From Marinifilum fragile JCM 15579 (GTDB lineage Bacteria > Bacteroidota > Bacteroidia > Bacteroidales > Marinifilaceae): a stretch of 64,000 bases of DNA. The position numbers were made by a program, and so were the translations under genes. The notes under the pieces were generated by a model. That model ran no database searches. It had not been told where the DNA came from and was given only the letters and a program-made list of their open reading frames with translations. Positions within the stretch are counted from its first letter, which is position 1. Each line of letters begins with the position of its first letter. Positions 46,055-56,197 of the stretch are shown piece after piece. The stretch is taken from positions 186,001-250,000 of the forward strand of contig NZ_BAZX01000001.1 in assembly GCF_001310955.1 (NCBI RefSeq), given 5' to 3'.

Positions 46055-46303
46055 TTAGGCATCCTCCAAAATACGGAAAGCGTGATCTAAAATTGTAGTA
46101 TCATCGAGTTCAACAATCCCTCCATCAGGGCCTTGTTCAACATGGATTCCAGTACTTTTACCTTCATCAAAATTTGTTCCACCAAAATAATTTCTAACTG
46201 TTTCTACGTTTAATTGTAAATCTTCCGCAATCCTTTGCATGCTGCCATCTGGCAAACGATCCTTAATTTGTCTTAGCTCATTAAATGTGATTGTCTTAGT
46301 CAT
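46055..46303 (-). CDS. Small HTH DNA-binding protein
   Basis: 82 residues. A helix-turn-helix is suggested at 16-42: 'LPDGSMQRIAEDLQLNVETVRNYFGG', with a long second helix like that of Fis/LacI-type recognition. The C-terminus is acidic and ends 'ILDHAFRILEDA'. A short conserved protein of this kind is common in Bacteroidota; I do not know its targets. It follows the terminator of rex on the opposite strand. Confidence 0.75.
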   Translation of the reverse strand: MTKTITFNELRQIKDRLPDGSMQRIAEDLQLNVETVRNYFGGTNFDEGKSTGIHVEQGPDGGIVELDDTTILDHAFRILEDA

Positions 46304-46407
46304 ATGCTGTATATTTTATTAAGGGTTAGAAATATATTTGCCCTTTAAATTTAATGAAAGAATTTCTTAAATTAAAATTATTAGAATGTTAATTCTTACA
46401 GCATTAA

Positions 46408-47766
46408 TTAAAAAGTTAAGGTAAAACTGGTACGTTCATCAGGTACAGAATGAGCTGTAATTGTTCCTCCATGCAGGCGTAGAATTTGTTTTGAAAGACT
46501 CAATCCAATTCCTGAACCCTTTGGTTTTGTTGTAAAGAATGGGATAAATACTTTGTCCAAAACTTCTTTAATAATTCCTTGTCCATTGTCATTTACCTGA
46601 ATTGAAATTCGGCCTCGTGTATTCATGTAGGCCTTTAATTCAATTTTAGGATTTTTGGTATGTTCCACAGCATGAATTGAGTTTTTGATCAAATTGATCA
46701 ACACTTGTTCAATTAATTGCTCATCGGCCGAAAGTTCTATGGATTGTGGATTAATGCTTATTTCACACTCAATTCCATTTCTCTTGATTTCTTCCTCCAT
46801 TAATCGATGAATGTTATCGAATAGCTTTTGAACCTGGAAAATGCTGAAATTAGGCTTAGGAATTTTTGTAAGATTACGATAGGTATCTACAAAGTGAAGA
46901 AGTCCTGCACTTCTTTTATGAATGGTCTCCAATGCCATTTTTACCTCGTTTAGAGTTTCCAAATCTTGCTCTTCGAAACGATTTGTGTTGTTTTCTCCAA
47001 AATCATCGAGTATAGTAGTTAGAGTAGTAGATAGAGATGAAATTGGAGTAATAGAATTCATGATTTCATGTGTCAGTACACGAATTAGTTTTTGCCAGGA
47101 TTCTATCTCTTGCTCTTCCAATTCGTACTGAATATTCTTTATAGATACCAAAATAACTTGACGATTGTTGATTTTAAATTCGGTTGCGTAAACAGCCAAT
47201 TGCAAAATGTCGTCGTTGTCATTAACCTTTATTAATGTGTTTTCACCATGTTTTAAGCTTAATAAGGATTCAACCAAATCAGGACTAAAGGATTTTAAAT
47301 CCTGAATCATTTTAAGATTACTAATTTGAAACAGTTTTTTAGAAGCATTGTTAATCATTTCAACCTTTCCATCGCGATGAAAAGCTATTAAACTAATACC
47401 AATGTGCTGAATAACGGTTTGCAGATAAAAGTAATGTTCCTCTTTTTCGGCCCTTATTTTTTGAAAATCAGTTATTACAGCATTAAATGACTCCTGTAGT
47501 TTATCAAAAGAACTGCCTAATCCTTGTACTTGAAAATTTCTGGTAAAATCCGAATATCGAATAGATTCCAGAAAATTTTTAAGTAAACGGTTTGTTTTCT
47601 CAACATACCTAATTATCTCGTAAACCTGATAAATTATGGCAATAAAAGTCAGGCTCGCTGTAAAGTATAAACTTTTTTGGGCGACTAGGTAAAATAATAG
47701 GAATATCGTTGCTGATAGAACGATAATCCTGATAATAAAGTTAATTCGAAAGCTTTTATAGACCAT
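46408..47766 (-). CDS. NtrY-like sensor histidine kinase
   Basis: 452 residues. Two membrane helices at about 9-28 and 32-50 with almost no loop, then a linker/HAMP-like helix, a PAS region (about 115-215, 'LIAFHRDGKVEMINNASKKLF') and the kinase core. The phospho-accepting His is in 'VLTHEIMNSITPISSL'; ATP-lid motifs are 'VLINLIKNSIHAVEH', 'VNDNGQGI' and 'FFTTKPKGSGIGLSLSKQI'. With no large sensor outside, it probably senses from inside or from the membrane. Its start overlaps the end of the response regulator gene by 11 bases, so the two form an operon. Confidence 0.92.
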   Translation of the reverse strand: MVYKSFRINFIIRIIVLSATIFLLFYLVAQKSLYFTASLTFIAIIYQVYEIIRYVEKTNRLLKNFLESIRYSDFTRNFQVQGLGSSFDKLQESFNAVITDFQKIRAEKEEHYFYLQTVIQHIGISLIAFHRDGKVEMINNASKKLFQISNLKMIQDLKSFSPDLVESLLSLKHGENTLIKVNDNDDILQLAVYATEFKINNRQVILVSIKNIQYELEEQEIESWQKLIRVLTHEIMNSITPISSLSTTLTTILDDFGENNTNRFEEQDLETLNEVKMALETIHKRSAGLLHFVDTYRNLTKIPKPNFSIFQVQKLFDNIHRLMEEEIKRNGIECEISINPQSIELSADEQLIEQVLINLIKNSIHAVEHTKNPKIELKAYMNTRGRISIQVNDNGQGIIKEVLDKVFIPFFTTKPKGSGIGLSLSKQILRLHGGTITAHSVPDERTSFTLTF

Positions 47767-49135
47767 ATTTTTCTAATCTTCGGTATAGAGAGGTTCTTGT
47801 TAATCCAAGTTCGCCTGCTGCTTTAGATATGTTTCCTTTATTTGTTTTTAAAACCTTTTGGATGATATTTTTTTCTACTTCTTCGAGATTGTAGGAATCA
47901 AATTCAACATCATCTTGCTGGCTTCTGTCCATACTGATTTGAAAATCGGATGGCTCAAGGTTTTTGTCGTCAGCCATAATAACCGCTCTTTCCATTTGAT
48001 GTTGCAGCTCACGAACGTTACCTGGCCAGCCATAATCATATAGTTTATTGATACATGCTTTAGATAAAGGACTTATTCTCTTCTTGTACTTCTTCGAATA
48101 AATTTCGAGGAAATGATTTGCCAACAAAGGAATGTCTTCATAACGCTCACGAAGTGGAGGCAGGTCAATTTCTACTGTATTTATTCTATATAATAAGTCT
48201 TGGCGATACTTCTCTTCGGATGCCATTTGTTTTAAAGGCATATTGGTAGCACAAATTAAGCGAATGTCGATTGGAATTGGTTTGTTCGATCCAACTCTAA
48301 TTACCTCTCTTCTTTCTAAAACGGTAAGAAGTTTTGCCTGCATTGGCAAACTTAAATTCCCAATTTCATCAAGGAAAAGTGTACCTCCCGAAGCAATTTC
48401 GAATCTTCCAGGTCTGTCAGCTCTGGCATCAGTAAATGCACCTTTAACATGACCAAAAAGTTCGCTTTCGAATAAGTTTTCATTAATTGATCCTAAATCC
48501 ACACTAACAAAAACTTCATCTTTTCTACTCGAGTTTCTGTGAAGAGCTCGGGCTACCAACTCCTTACCAGTTCCATTTTCACCAAGAATTAATACATTGG
48601 CATCAGTTTTAGAAACTTTGGTAATGGTTTGAAATACCTGCTGCATTTCAGGAGATGTACCAATAAAATCATTAAATGGTTGATCGAGAACTGCATTTAA
48701 TTCCTTTTGTTTGGTTTTAAGTTCGCTAACTTCTTCTTTGGATTTGCGCAATTTAATGGCAGAAGATATTGTAGCTAGTAATTTTTCATTTTGCCAAGGT
48801 TTAAGGATAAAATCAGTAGCACCTGCCTTTATTGCTTTAACTGATTTTTCGATATCTCCATATGCTGTAATAAACAAAACTACAGCTCTCGGGTCGATTT
48901 CAATTATTTTGTTTAGCCAATGATATCCTTCCTGACCGCTAATCGCATCTTTTGTGAAGTTCATGTCCAAAAGAATAACATCGTATTCTTCTTGCTTCAT
49001 AAGTTTAGGGATCATTTCAGGATCGGATTCAGTATGTATTAATTCTACATGCTGCTTCAAAAGTAGTTTAAGTGAAAACAATATATCCTCATTGTCATCA
49101 ATGGCCAATATTTTTCCGCTTTTTTGTGATGTCAT
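47756..49135 (-). CDS. Sigma-54-dependent response regulator (NtrC/Fis family)
   Basis: 459 residues. Receiver domain (1-120) with 'DDNEDI', phospho-acceptor Asp in 'DVILLDMNF' and Lys in 'ILKPWQNEK'. AAA+ domain with 'LILGENGTGKELVARALH' (Walker A) and 'GTLFLDEIGNL' (Walker B); the sigma-54 contact loop reads GAFTDA instead of GAFTGA. The C-terminal Fis-type HTH is 'GNISKAAGELGLTRTSLYRRLEKYGL'. It would activate sigma-54 promoters when phosphorylated. The divergent efflux operon at 49385, with a candidate -24/-12 site, is the likely target. The kinase gene follows at once. Confidence 0.95.
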   Translation of the reverse strand: MTSQKSGKILAIDDNEDILFSLKLLLKQHVELIHTESDPEMIPKLMKQEEYDVILLDMNFTKDAISGQEGYHWLNKIIEIDPRAVVLFITAYGDIEKSVKAIKAGATDFILKPWQNEKLLATISSAIKLRKSKEEVSELKTKQKELNAVLDQPFNDFIGTSPEMQQVFQTITKVSKTDANVLILGENGTGKELVARALHRNSSRKDEVFVSVDLGSINENLFESELFGHVKGAFTDARADRPGRFEIASGGTLFLDEIGNLSLPMQAKLLTVLERREVIRVGSNKPIPIDIRLICATNMPLKQMASEEKYRQDLLYRINTVEIDLPPLRERYEDIPLLANHFLEIYSKKYKKRISPLSKACINKLYDYGWPGNVRELQHQMERAVIMADDKNLEPSDFQISMDRSQQDDVEFDSYNLEEVEKNIIQKVLKTNKGNISKAAGELGLTRTSLYRRLEKYGL

Positions 49136-49322
49136 AATATCTATTAATTTGTAGGTTCAATTTATTTTGTTTAAATCTGGACTCAAGTTATTACTAAAAT
49201 TTCAGAAATAAAAAAATGATGTACGTAATCGAACAGTTCGTGTATTGAATTCGTTCAAACTTTGGACAGGATTTTGGTGTTGATTTAGTTTAAGTAGTTG
49301 TAATTCAATTTTAAGTTGTGTT

Positions 49323-49338
49323 TGGCATGAAAGTGGTT
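49323..49338 (+). promoter_or_regulatory. Candidate sigma-54 promoter of the efflux operon
   Basis: TGGCATGAAAGTGGTT fits the -24 element (TGGCAYG) almost exactly and the -12 element (TTGCW) partly, with the GG and G of the two boxes in the correct register. It is 47 bases before the HlyD gene and next to a sigma-54 activator gene. Confidence 0.5.
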
Positions 49339-49384
49339 ATTATTTGGGCGTGTTTGAAAAAGGTATATAACAAGTCAAAAAAAT

Positions 49385-50634
49385 ATGGATAGAATTATTG
49401 AGAAGAAGCCATGGTATCTTCGAAAGAAAAATTGGTATCTGGCTATTGGTGTAATTGCCATAGTTATTCTCTACTCAGCATTTTTAGGAACATCAGGATT
49501 AAGTTTTAGAGTAGATGAAGAAACACTTTCGATTGCTGATGTAAAAAACGATTATTTTCAGGAGTACATTGCCAGAACCGGTACAGTAAATCCAATAACA
49601 ACGGTTTATCTGGATGCCATTGAGGGAGGTCGGGTAGAAGAGATTTTACTGGAGGAAGGAAGTATGGTGAAAAAAGGTGATGTTATTCTTCGCCTTAGTA
49701 ATTCGGAATTGAATTTGCAAATTTTGAATTCGGAAGCAGCTTTTACTGAGCAGGTTAATAGATTAAGAGATACTCGTTTGAGTATGGAACAAGATCGATT
49801 AAATATTAAGCGCAACTTGCTGGATATTGATTTAAATTTAGCGAAGAGCAAAAGACAATATACTCGAAACAAAACTTTTTACGAAAAAGATCTAATTGCA
49901 CAAGAAGAATTTGAGGCATCAAGAGATGATTATTTTTATCACAAAAAAGTAAGAGATTTATTATTGGAGCGCCAAAAGACCGATTCGCTTTCCAGAACCA
50001 TTCAAATTGAAAGACTGGAATCGAACTTGAGAAAGATGGAAGATAATCTGGATTTGGTACGAGAAAAATTGCAAAATTTGAACGTAAAAGCACCTGTTAG
50101 TGGTCAGTTGGGAGCATTAAATGCTGAACTTGGAGAGTCTAAATCAAAAGGGCAGAGACTTGGGCAGGTAAATGTGCTTGATAATTACAAGATCAATGCA
50201 ATGGTTGATGAGCTTTATATTGCTAGATTGAATAAAGGCTTAAATGCAAGTTTTAAATTTAATGGGAAAGAATATCAATTGGTTGTATCAAAGGTGTATC
50301 CAGAGGTTAGAAATGGTCAATTCGAAATTGATTTGAAATTCGCCAGCGAATTACCTAACGGAATACGAACTGGTCAGACTTTCAGAACGAAAATAGAATT
50401 AGGAGAACCAAGAGAAGCATTGTTGATTCCAAGGGGAGGATTTTTTCAAAGCACTGGTGGACAATGGATATTTGTCGTGGATCCTTCGGGAGAATTTGCC
50501 GTAAGAAGAGAAATTAAGTTAGGAAATCAGAATCCAAAATATTATGAGGTTTTAGAAGCTTGGAGCCAGGTGAAAAGGTAATCACAAATAGTTATGAACT
50601 GTATGGCGAATCTGAGAAATTACTTTTAAAGTAA
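49385..50634 (+). pseudogene. HlyD/MacA-type efflux adaptor protein with a frameshift near its 3' end
   Basis: The main frame (49385-50581) encodes an inner-membrane anchor (about 17-36), a lipoyl half-motif 'GRVEEILLEEGSMVKKGDV', a long coiled coil (about 108-230), the second lipoyl half 'NLNVKAPVSGQLGALN' and a beta-barrel domain. It ends 'YYEVLEAWSQVKR', unlike the family. In another frame the sequence continues 'LEPGEKVITNSYELYGESEK' and stops at 50634, exactly what is expected after 'YYEVLEG'. One base is missing at about 50558. The protein links the ABC permeases to an outer-membrane channel. The true stop would lie 4 bases before the permease gene. Confidence 0.88.
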
Positions 50635-50638
50635 ACTG

Positions 50639-52987
50639 ATGATTAAAATTTTACTCAATACTGTTATTCGTAATTTGTACAAGCAAAAGGCGTATTCTAT
50701 AATTAATATTTTAGGATTGGCTACAGGAGTAACTTGTACACTTTTGATACTGATTTGGGTAAATTATGAGCTTAGTTTTGACACCTATCATAAGAATGTA
50801 GATAGGATATATACGGTTTATGAAAATCAAAAATATGCTGATGGGGATATTTTTTCCGTGTATTCAACGCCAAGCCCTCTTGCAGCATCTTTAAAGGAAG
50901 AATATCCGGAGGTTGAATATTCTTCGAGATTGGTAAGTACATGGGGGCAATTGGTATTATCTTCCAATGGAAAAACAGTTGTTGAAACAGGAGGAAAAAT
51001 TGTTGATCCAGATTTTTTTAAAATATTCTCCATTCCAGTTTTGTATGGTGATTATATAAGTCCTTTGGAGAATGAAAGTACAATTGTTTTAAGCCGAAGA
51101 TTATCAGAAAAGCTTTTTGGAGATATTGATCCCATAGGATTAAGTATAGAGATTAATTCAAACTATCAATTTGTAGTAGGTGCAGTGATAGAAAATGCAC
51201 CGGAAAACTCTTCAATACATTACGATTTTTTTCTTCCATTTAAATTTTTTAAAGAGTATTGGGAGTATGATTTAAACGATTGGGAAGCAAACTCCTTTCA
51301 TACATTTGTAAAGTTGAAGGATGGAGCCAATAGTAAATATTTGGCTGAAAACATCCGAAAACATGTGCAGCAGCGAATTCCATATTCTAACGTAGAGTTG
51401 GATTTACAGGCATTTGAGAAGTATCACTTGTATTCGATTAGCAAAAACAAAGCTGGTCCAATATGGTATGTTCAGGTGTTTTTATTGGTTGCAGTACTAA
51501 TACTTTTGATAGCTTGCTTTAATTATATGAATTTGGCTACTGCCCGTTCTGAACGAAGAGCCAGGGAAGTTGCAATTCGAAAGGTTGTGGGAGCCCAAAG
51601 ACGAGGTTTGGTTGGACTGTTTTTAACTGAGTCAATAGTGTTTACAACCATTGCACTTGGGTTAGCTATTGTTTTTGTTGAGTTATTATTGCCTGTTTTT
51701 AGTGATCTTACCAATAGAACGTTGACATTAAATCCAGGAAATTTGAAGTTTTTAATCGCAGTAGTTTTAATTGTTTTAAGTACTGGAGTTTTATCTGGGA
51801 GTTATCCAGCACTTTTCCTTTCATCCTTTTTACCAATTCAAGTGATAAGAGGTGTGTTTAGGCAAGATTCAGCCATGTTACGAAAAATATTGGTAATTAT
51901 TCAGTTTACCATGTCAATTACACTTTTTATTTGCACTTGCGTGGTATATAAACAACTGAACTTTCTACAAGATTCTGATGTTGGCTATAACAAGGATAAT
52001 ATAGTGTATGTTGAAATGCTGGATGATTTTTACGAGGAATATTCAGAGCTGAAAAGTGAATTGTTAAAGATTCCGGGAGTGCATTGGGTGACAGCAGCCA
52101 ACCAAATGCCGGTTAATTTTCTGAACTCAACATGGGATGTGAATTGGCCTAATAAGGAAGAAGATTCAGAGGAAGTCCTGTTTCAATTATCATTTGTCGA
52201 TTTTGATTTCCTGGAAACATTTGAAATGGATGTGATACAAGGGCGTGGTTTTTCGAAAGAGTTTGGAGAAGATACATTGAAATTCATAATTAATGAGTCT
52301 GCTGCAGAAAAAATGGGCATGGTTTATACCATAGGCGAAAAAATAAGTCTTTGGAATTATACAGGAGAAGTGATTGGAATAGTAAAGGACTTTAATTTTA
52401 ATAGTTTACAAGTTGGCGTTGACCCTTTAATAATGATGAGAAACCCAAAATCTTTTAAGTATATAGGAATTAGGGTTGGTGAAGATAAAGATCCAATAAT
52501 CAATAAAATAAGAAAGGTTTGGAACCGGAAGTTTACAAATATTCCATTCAATTATAGATTGTTAGAAGAAGATTTTGATTATTTCTATCAAGCAGAATCA
52601 AGAATGGGAAAATTGTTTGCCTCATTCACGGCAATTGCATTTATTATTTCTAGTCTTGGATTATTCGGTTTGGTTTCATTCATCACTGAAAATAAAGCAA
52701 GAGAAGTGGCATTACGAAAAGTATTTGGAGCTGATGTTGACAATGTATTCCAGTTGTTATATAAAGAAATTTTAAGGTGGATTGTTTTATCAATTGCCAT
52801 TGCGTGGATCATATCATTTTTTGCTATGGAATGGTGGTTAAATGGATTTGCTTACAGAATTGAAATAGGGGTTGGGATATTTGTTCTGGCAGCGGTTCTA
52901 TCGCTTTTAATTGCGTTTCTAACCATTTACAAGCAGATAGCACGTTTGGTTAAAATTGCTCCTGCACATATTTTGAAATACGAATAA
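50639..52987 (+). CDS. ABC transporter permease, MacB/FtsX type (first)
   Basis: 782 residues. It has an N-terminal helix (about 16-40), a periplasmic MacB-core domain (about 45-265, 'YELSFDTYHKNVDRIYTVYE'), three helices with 'RSERRAREVAIRKVVGAQRRGLVGLFLTES', a second periplasmic domain and a second helix triplet with 'ENKAREVALRKVFGADVDNVFQLL'. The two FtsX units are characteristic of Bacteroidota ABC permeases of about 800 residues. It works with the ATPase at 53006. It resembles the other permease at 53732, probably by duplication. Confidence 0.93.
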   Translation: MIKILLNTVIRNLYKQKAYSIINILGLATGVTCTLLILIWVNYELSFDTYHKNVDRIYTVYENQKYADGDIFSVYSTPSPLAASLKEEYPEVEYSSRLVSTWGQLVLSSNGKTVVETGGKIVDPDFFKIFSIPVLYGDYISPLENESTIVLSRRLSEKLFGDIDPIGLSIEINSNYQFVVGAVIENAPENSSIHYDFFLPFKFFKEYWEYDLNDWEANSFHTFVKLKDGANSKYLAENIRKHVQQRIPYSNVELDLQAFEKYHLYSISKNKAGPIWYVQVFLLVAVLILLIACFNYMNLATARSERRAREVAIRKVVGAQRRGLVGLFLTESIVFTTIALGLAIVFVELLLPVFSDLTNRTLTLNPGNLKFLIAVVLIVLSTGVLSGSYPALFLSSFLPIQVIRGVFRQDSAMLRKILVIIQFTMSITLFICTCVVYKQLNFLQDSDVGYNKDNIVYVEMLDDFYEEYSELKSELLKIPGVHWVTAANQMPVNFLNSTWDVNWPNKEEDSEEVLFQLSFVDFDFLETFEMDVIQGRGFSKEFGEDTLKFIINESAAEKMGMVYTIGEKISLWNYTGEVIGIVKDFNFNSLQVGVDPLIMMRNPKSFKYIGIRVGEDKDPIINKIRKVWNRKFTNIPFNYRLLEEDFDYFYQAESRMGKLFASFTAIAFIISSLGLFGLVSFITENKAREVALRKVFGADVDNVFQLLYKEILRWIVLSIAIAWIISFFAMEWWLNGFAYRIEIGVGIFVLAAVLSLLIAFLTIYKQIARLVKIAPAHILKYE

Positions 52988-53005
52988 ATTATAAATAAAA
53001 AGGCT

Positions 53006-53689
53006 ATGATTAAAACTAAAAATTTAATTAAAATTTTCCGAACAGATGAGGTGGAAACCACTGCTCTTAATAATGTGAATTTAGAGATCAGCGAAGGTGA
53101 ATTTGTTGCCATTATGGGGCCTTCGGGATGTGGAAAGTCTACACTATTAAACATTATTGGTTTGCTGGATAATCCAAGTGAAGGAGAATTACATTTTAAT
53201 GGATATCAGGTAGAAAATTATACAGAACGTCAAAGAACTAACCTACGAAAGGAAAACATTGGTTTTGTATTCCAAAGTTTTAATCTAATTGATGAGTTAA
53301 CTGTTTTTGAAAATGTTGAGCTGCCTTTGCTTTATATGAAAGTATCTGGTTCTGAGAGAAGAAGACGAGTGACTGAAGCTTTGGAAAGGATGAAAATTGC
53401 ACACAGAGCAAAACATTTTCCTCAGCAATTATCTGGTGGACAGCAGCAAAGAGTGGCTATCGCAAGAGCTGTTATCTCAAATCCTAAATTAATACTTGCC
53501 GATGAGCCTACTGGTAATCTCGATTCAGCTAACGGAGAAGAGGTTATGAACCTTTTGACACAGCTAAATGAAGAAGGGACTACCATTATAATGGTTACTC
53601 ACTCTCCATCTGATGCAGATCGAAGCCATAGGATTATTCAACTGTTTGACGGTCATGTAGTGACGGAAAATATGAGACAAAAATTATAA
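53006..53689 (+). CDS. ABC transporter ATP-binding protein (MacB/LolD type)
   Basis: 227 residues, one complete ABC domain. Walker A is 'MGPSGCGKSTLLNIIG', the Q loop 'FVFQSFNLIDELTVFENVELP', signature 'LSGGQQQRVAIARAV', Walker B 'LILADEPTGNLDS' and the H loop 'MVTHS'. The 'FVFQSFNL' and 'GNLDS' wording puts it in the MacB/LolD/FtsE group that powers mechanotransmission rather than transport through the membrane. It lies between the two permease genes, so both permeases likely share it. Confidence 0.96.
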   Translation: MIKTKNLIKIFRTDEVETTALNNVNLEISEGEFVAIMGPSGCGKSTLLNIIGLLDNPSEGELHFNGYQVENYTERQRTNLRKENIGFVFQSFNLIDELTVFENVELPLLYMKVSGSERRRRVTEALERMKIAHRAKHFPQQLSGGQQQRVAIARAVISNPKLILADEPTGNLDSANGEEVMNLLTQLNEEGTTIIMVTHSPSDADRSHRIIQLFDGHVVTENMRQKL

Positions 53690-53731
53690 GATCCCAAGCC
53701 CACATCTACTTGTTTCATTAATGGAATTGAT

Positions 53732-56170
53732 ATGTTTAAAAATTTCTTAATTACTATTATTCGAAATTTTAATCGAAATAAGTTTTATACAGTCCTAAAT
53801 GTAGTTGGATTGTCTGTGGGATTGGTATGTGCAATTCTTATTGTGCTATTTATACAAGAGGAATTATCCTACGATAAGTACAATGTAAATCATAAGAGAA
53901 TTGTAAGGCTGGCATCTGATTTTACGCTTAATGGCAAACGCGACAGAGTTGCTACATCATCTATGCCTTTTGGGCCAACTTTCAAGCAAGAATTTCCTGA
54001 AGTAGAAGAGTTTGTTAGAATTCATGGATCAGGGCGACAGCAGTTTCGATATAACGACATAGAATTTTATGAAGAAAGAATTGCGTACGTTGATTCAAGC
54101 GTCTTTAAGGTTTTTAGCTATAATTTAATTCAGGGTGATCCTGATAAGGCACTTAGTGAGCCATATACCATTGTTTTAAATGAAACTTTGGCCAAGAGGT
54201 ATTTTGGTGATGAGGATCCGATAGGAAAAGTTTTAATTGTTGGTGAGAATAACTCTTTTACGGTTACTGGTGTAATGAAAGATATTCCGAGAAACAGTCA
54301 CTTTAAATTTCGTGGATTTTATTCTATGAAAACTCTCGAATCTATTCGTGGAGTAGAGGAGTTTAATAGTACTGAACCAATAACATTTTGGAATTTTAGT
54401 AATTACACTTTCTTGTTGTTGAAGAAGAATACCAATATAGATGCACTACAATCTAAATTTCCTTTGTATTATAATAAGTATATGAAATCGGTGGGCGATA
54501 AGTTGGGGGTAGAATATCATCTGATCGTTCAAAAACTTGCCGATATTCACTTAAAGTCAGATCTGCAATGGGATGCACCTACAGGAAATGTTAAATACAT
54601 ATTTATATTATCAGCCATAGCCTTTTTTATTTTATCAATTGCTGGGATTAACTACATGAATATGGCTACAGCTCGTTCATCAAAGCGAGCTAGAGAAGTA
54701 GGTGTTAGAAAAGTTGTAGGAGCCCATCGCGATACTTTAATTCGTCAGTTTCTGATGGAGAGTTTATCGCTAACATTTCTGGCTTTGATGATTGCGATAA
54801 TTGTTGTTGAGTTAATATTACCGCTTTTTAATTCTTTGGTGGATAAAGATTTATCGCTTTCGGTTAGCGAAACTCCGGAAATATTGGTGTTTAGTATAGT
54901 ACTAGCATTGATATTGGGAATAGTTTCTGGTAGTTATCCTGCTTTTTACCTGTCATCCTTCCATCCAGCTACTATCTTAAAAGGTTCTACCATAAAAGGA
55001 AAAGCGGGAGGATTGCTTCGAAAGCTTTTGGTTATTTCACAATTTACTGTTTCAGCCATAATGATAAGTGGAACTATAATCGTTGGAGTGCAGCTAAATT
55101 ACATGAATAACAAAGATATGGGTTTTAGCAAAGAGGATGTTTTGGTTAGTATTGTTAGAGATTCATTAATGCGAACCAAGATTGAACCATTAAAAGATGA
55201 ATTGCGGAAAAATCCAAATATAAACTCGGTTGCAACTTCAAACTCTCTTATAGGATTTGATGGAGCGAAAACGGTGCATTTGTACGAGGGAGAAGAAGGA
55301 ATGGAGCAATATGTACTTAATTTTAGTGTGATTGATTTTGATTATCTGGATATGATGCAGATGAAGATCATGCAAGGCAGAAAATTCGACAGGAAAATTG
55401 CTTCGGATACCTCTAGCGCATTCATAGTGAATCAGGCTGCAGCAAGAAAGTTCAACTGGAATGAAAATGCAGTAGGTAAAAAGTTGCAATTGGGTGTTGA
55501 ATTGGAAGGAGAGGAAGATGATGACGATATCATGAAAGGAGAGGTGATTGGTGTTGTTGCTGACTTTCATTATCGACCATTGCGTGAAAATATAGAACCA
55601 ATCAACTTTTTAGTAAGTGAAAATCCTAGTCATCGAAGAGTTCTGTATGTAAAGCTAAATCAGGAAAACAGAGAGGAAAGTATAAAGTATATTGAAAGTG
55701 TTTGGAATAAATTTAGTCCGAAAATGGCCTTCAATTATTTCTTTTTGGATGAAAGGCTGAGGAAGAATTATGATTCTGAAGTAAGATTAACCTGGATATT
55801 TTCGATCTTTTCTTTGTTGAGCATTTTAATTGCCTCTCTTGGTTTGTTTGGTCTGTCTTCATTTATGGCAGAGCAGAGAAACAAAGAGCTAGGTATCCGA
55901 AAAGTGCTGGGTGCTTCGGTAAATCAATTGGTAAATCTTTTAACCAAGGAGTTTGTTCGATTAATTCTTATAGCAAATATTCTTGCTATTCCAATTGCAT
56001 ATTGGGCGATGAATTCGTGGCTAAATGACTTTTCATATCGCATAGAAATTAGTTGGTGGATATTTTTCCTTACTCTAATTGTATCCTTGGTGATTGGCGT
56101 ATTTACAGTTTCATGGCAATCTTACAGGGCGGCTTCTGCCGATCCGGTAAATGCAATTAAATATGAATAA
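53732..56170 (+). CDS. ABC transporter permease, MacB/FtsX type (second)
   Basis: 812 residues with the same two-unit layout as the permease at 50639: 'YTVLNVVGLSVGLVCAILIVLFIQEELSYDKYN' at the start, 'ARSSKRAREVGVRKVVGAHRDTLIRQFLMES' in the first helix set and 'EQRNKELGIRKVLGASVNQLVNLL' in the second, ending 'ADPVNAIKYE'. A large periplasmic domain between holds an acidic stretch 'EGEEDDDD'. It may form a heterodimer with the first permease. The substrate is unknown; related systems export peptides or lipoproteins. It ends 27 bases before the next small gene. Confidence 0.93.
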   Translation: MFKNFLITIIRNFNRNKFYTVLNVVGLSVGLVCAILIVLFIQEELSYDKYNVNHKRIVRLASDFTLNGKRDRVATSSMPFGPTFKQEFPEVEEFVRIHGSGRQQFRYNDIEFYEERIAYVDSSVFKVFSYNLIQGDPDKALSEPYTIVLNETLAKRYFGDEDPIGKVLIVGENNSFTVTGVMKDIPRNSHFKFRGFYSMKTLESIRGVEEFNSTEPITFWNFSNYTFLLLKKNTNIDALQSKFPLYYNKYMKSVGDKLGVEYHLIVQKLADIHLKSDLQWDAPTGNVKYIFILSAIAFFILSIAGINYMNMATARSSKRAREVGVRKVVGAHRDTLIRQFLMESLSLTFLALMIAIIVVELILPLFNSLVDKDLSLSVSETPEILVFSIVLALILGIVSGSYPAFYLSSFHPATILKGSTIKGKAGGLLRKLLVISQFTVSAIMISGTIIVGVQLNYMNNKDMGFSKEDVLVSIVRDSLMRTKIEPLKDELRKNPNINSVATSNSLIGFDGAKTVHLYEGEEGMEQYVLNFSVIDFDYLDMMQMKIMQGRKFDRKIASDTSSAFIVNQAAARKFNWNENAVGKKLQLGVELEGEEDDDDIMKGEVIGVVADFHYRPLRENIEPINFLVSENPSHRRVLYVKLNQENREESIKYIESVWNKFSPKMAFNYFFLDERLRKNYDSEVRLTWIFSIFSLLSILIASLGLFGLSSFMAEQRNKELGIRKVLGASVNQLVNLLTKEFVRLILIANILAIPIAYWAMNSWLNDFSYRIEISWWIFFLTLIVSLVIGVFTVSWQSYRAASADPVNAIKYE

Positions 56171-56197
56171 TTATACCTAACCTAATACCTAATAAAT

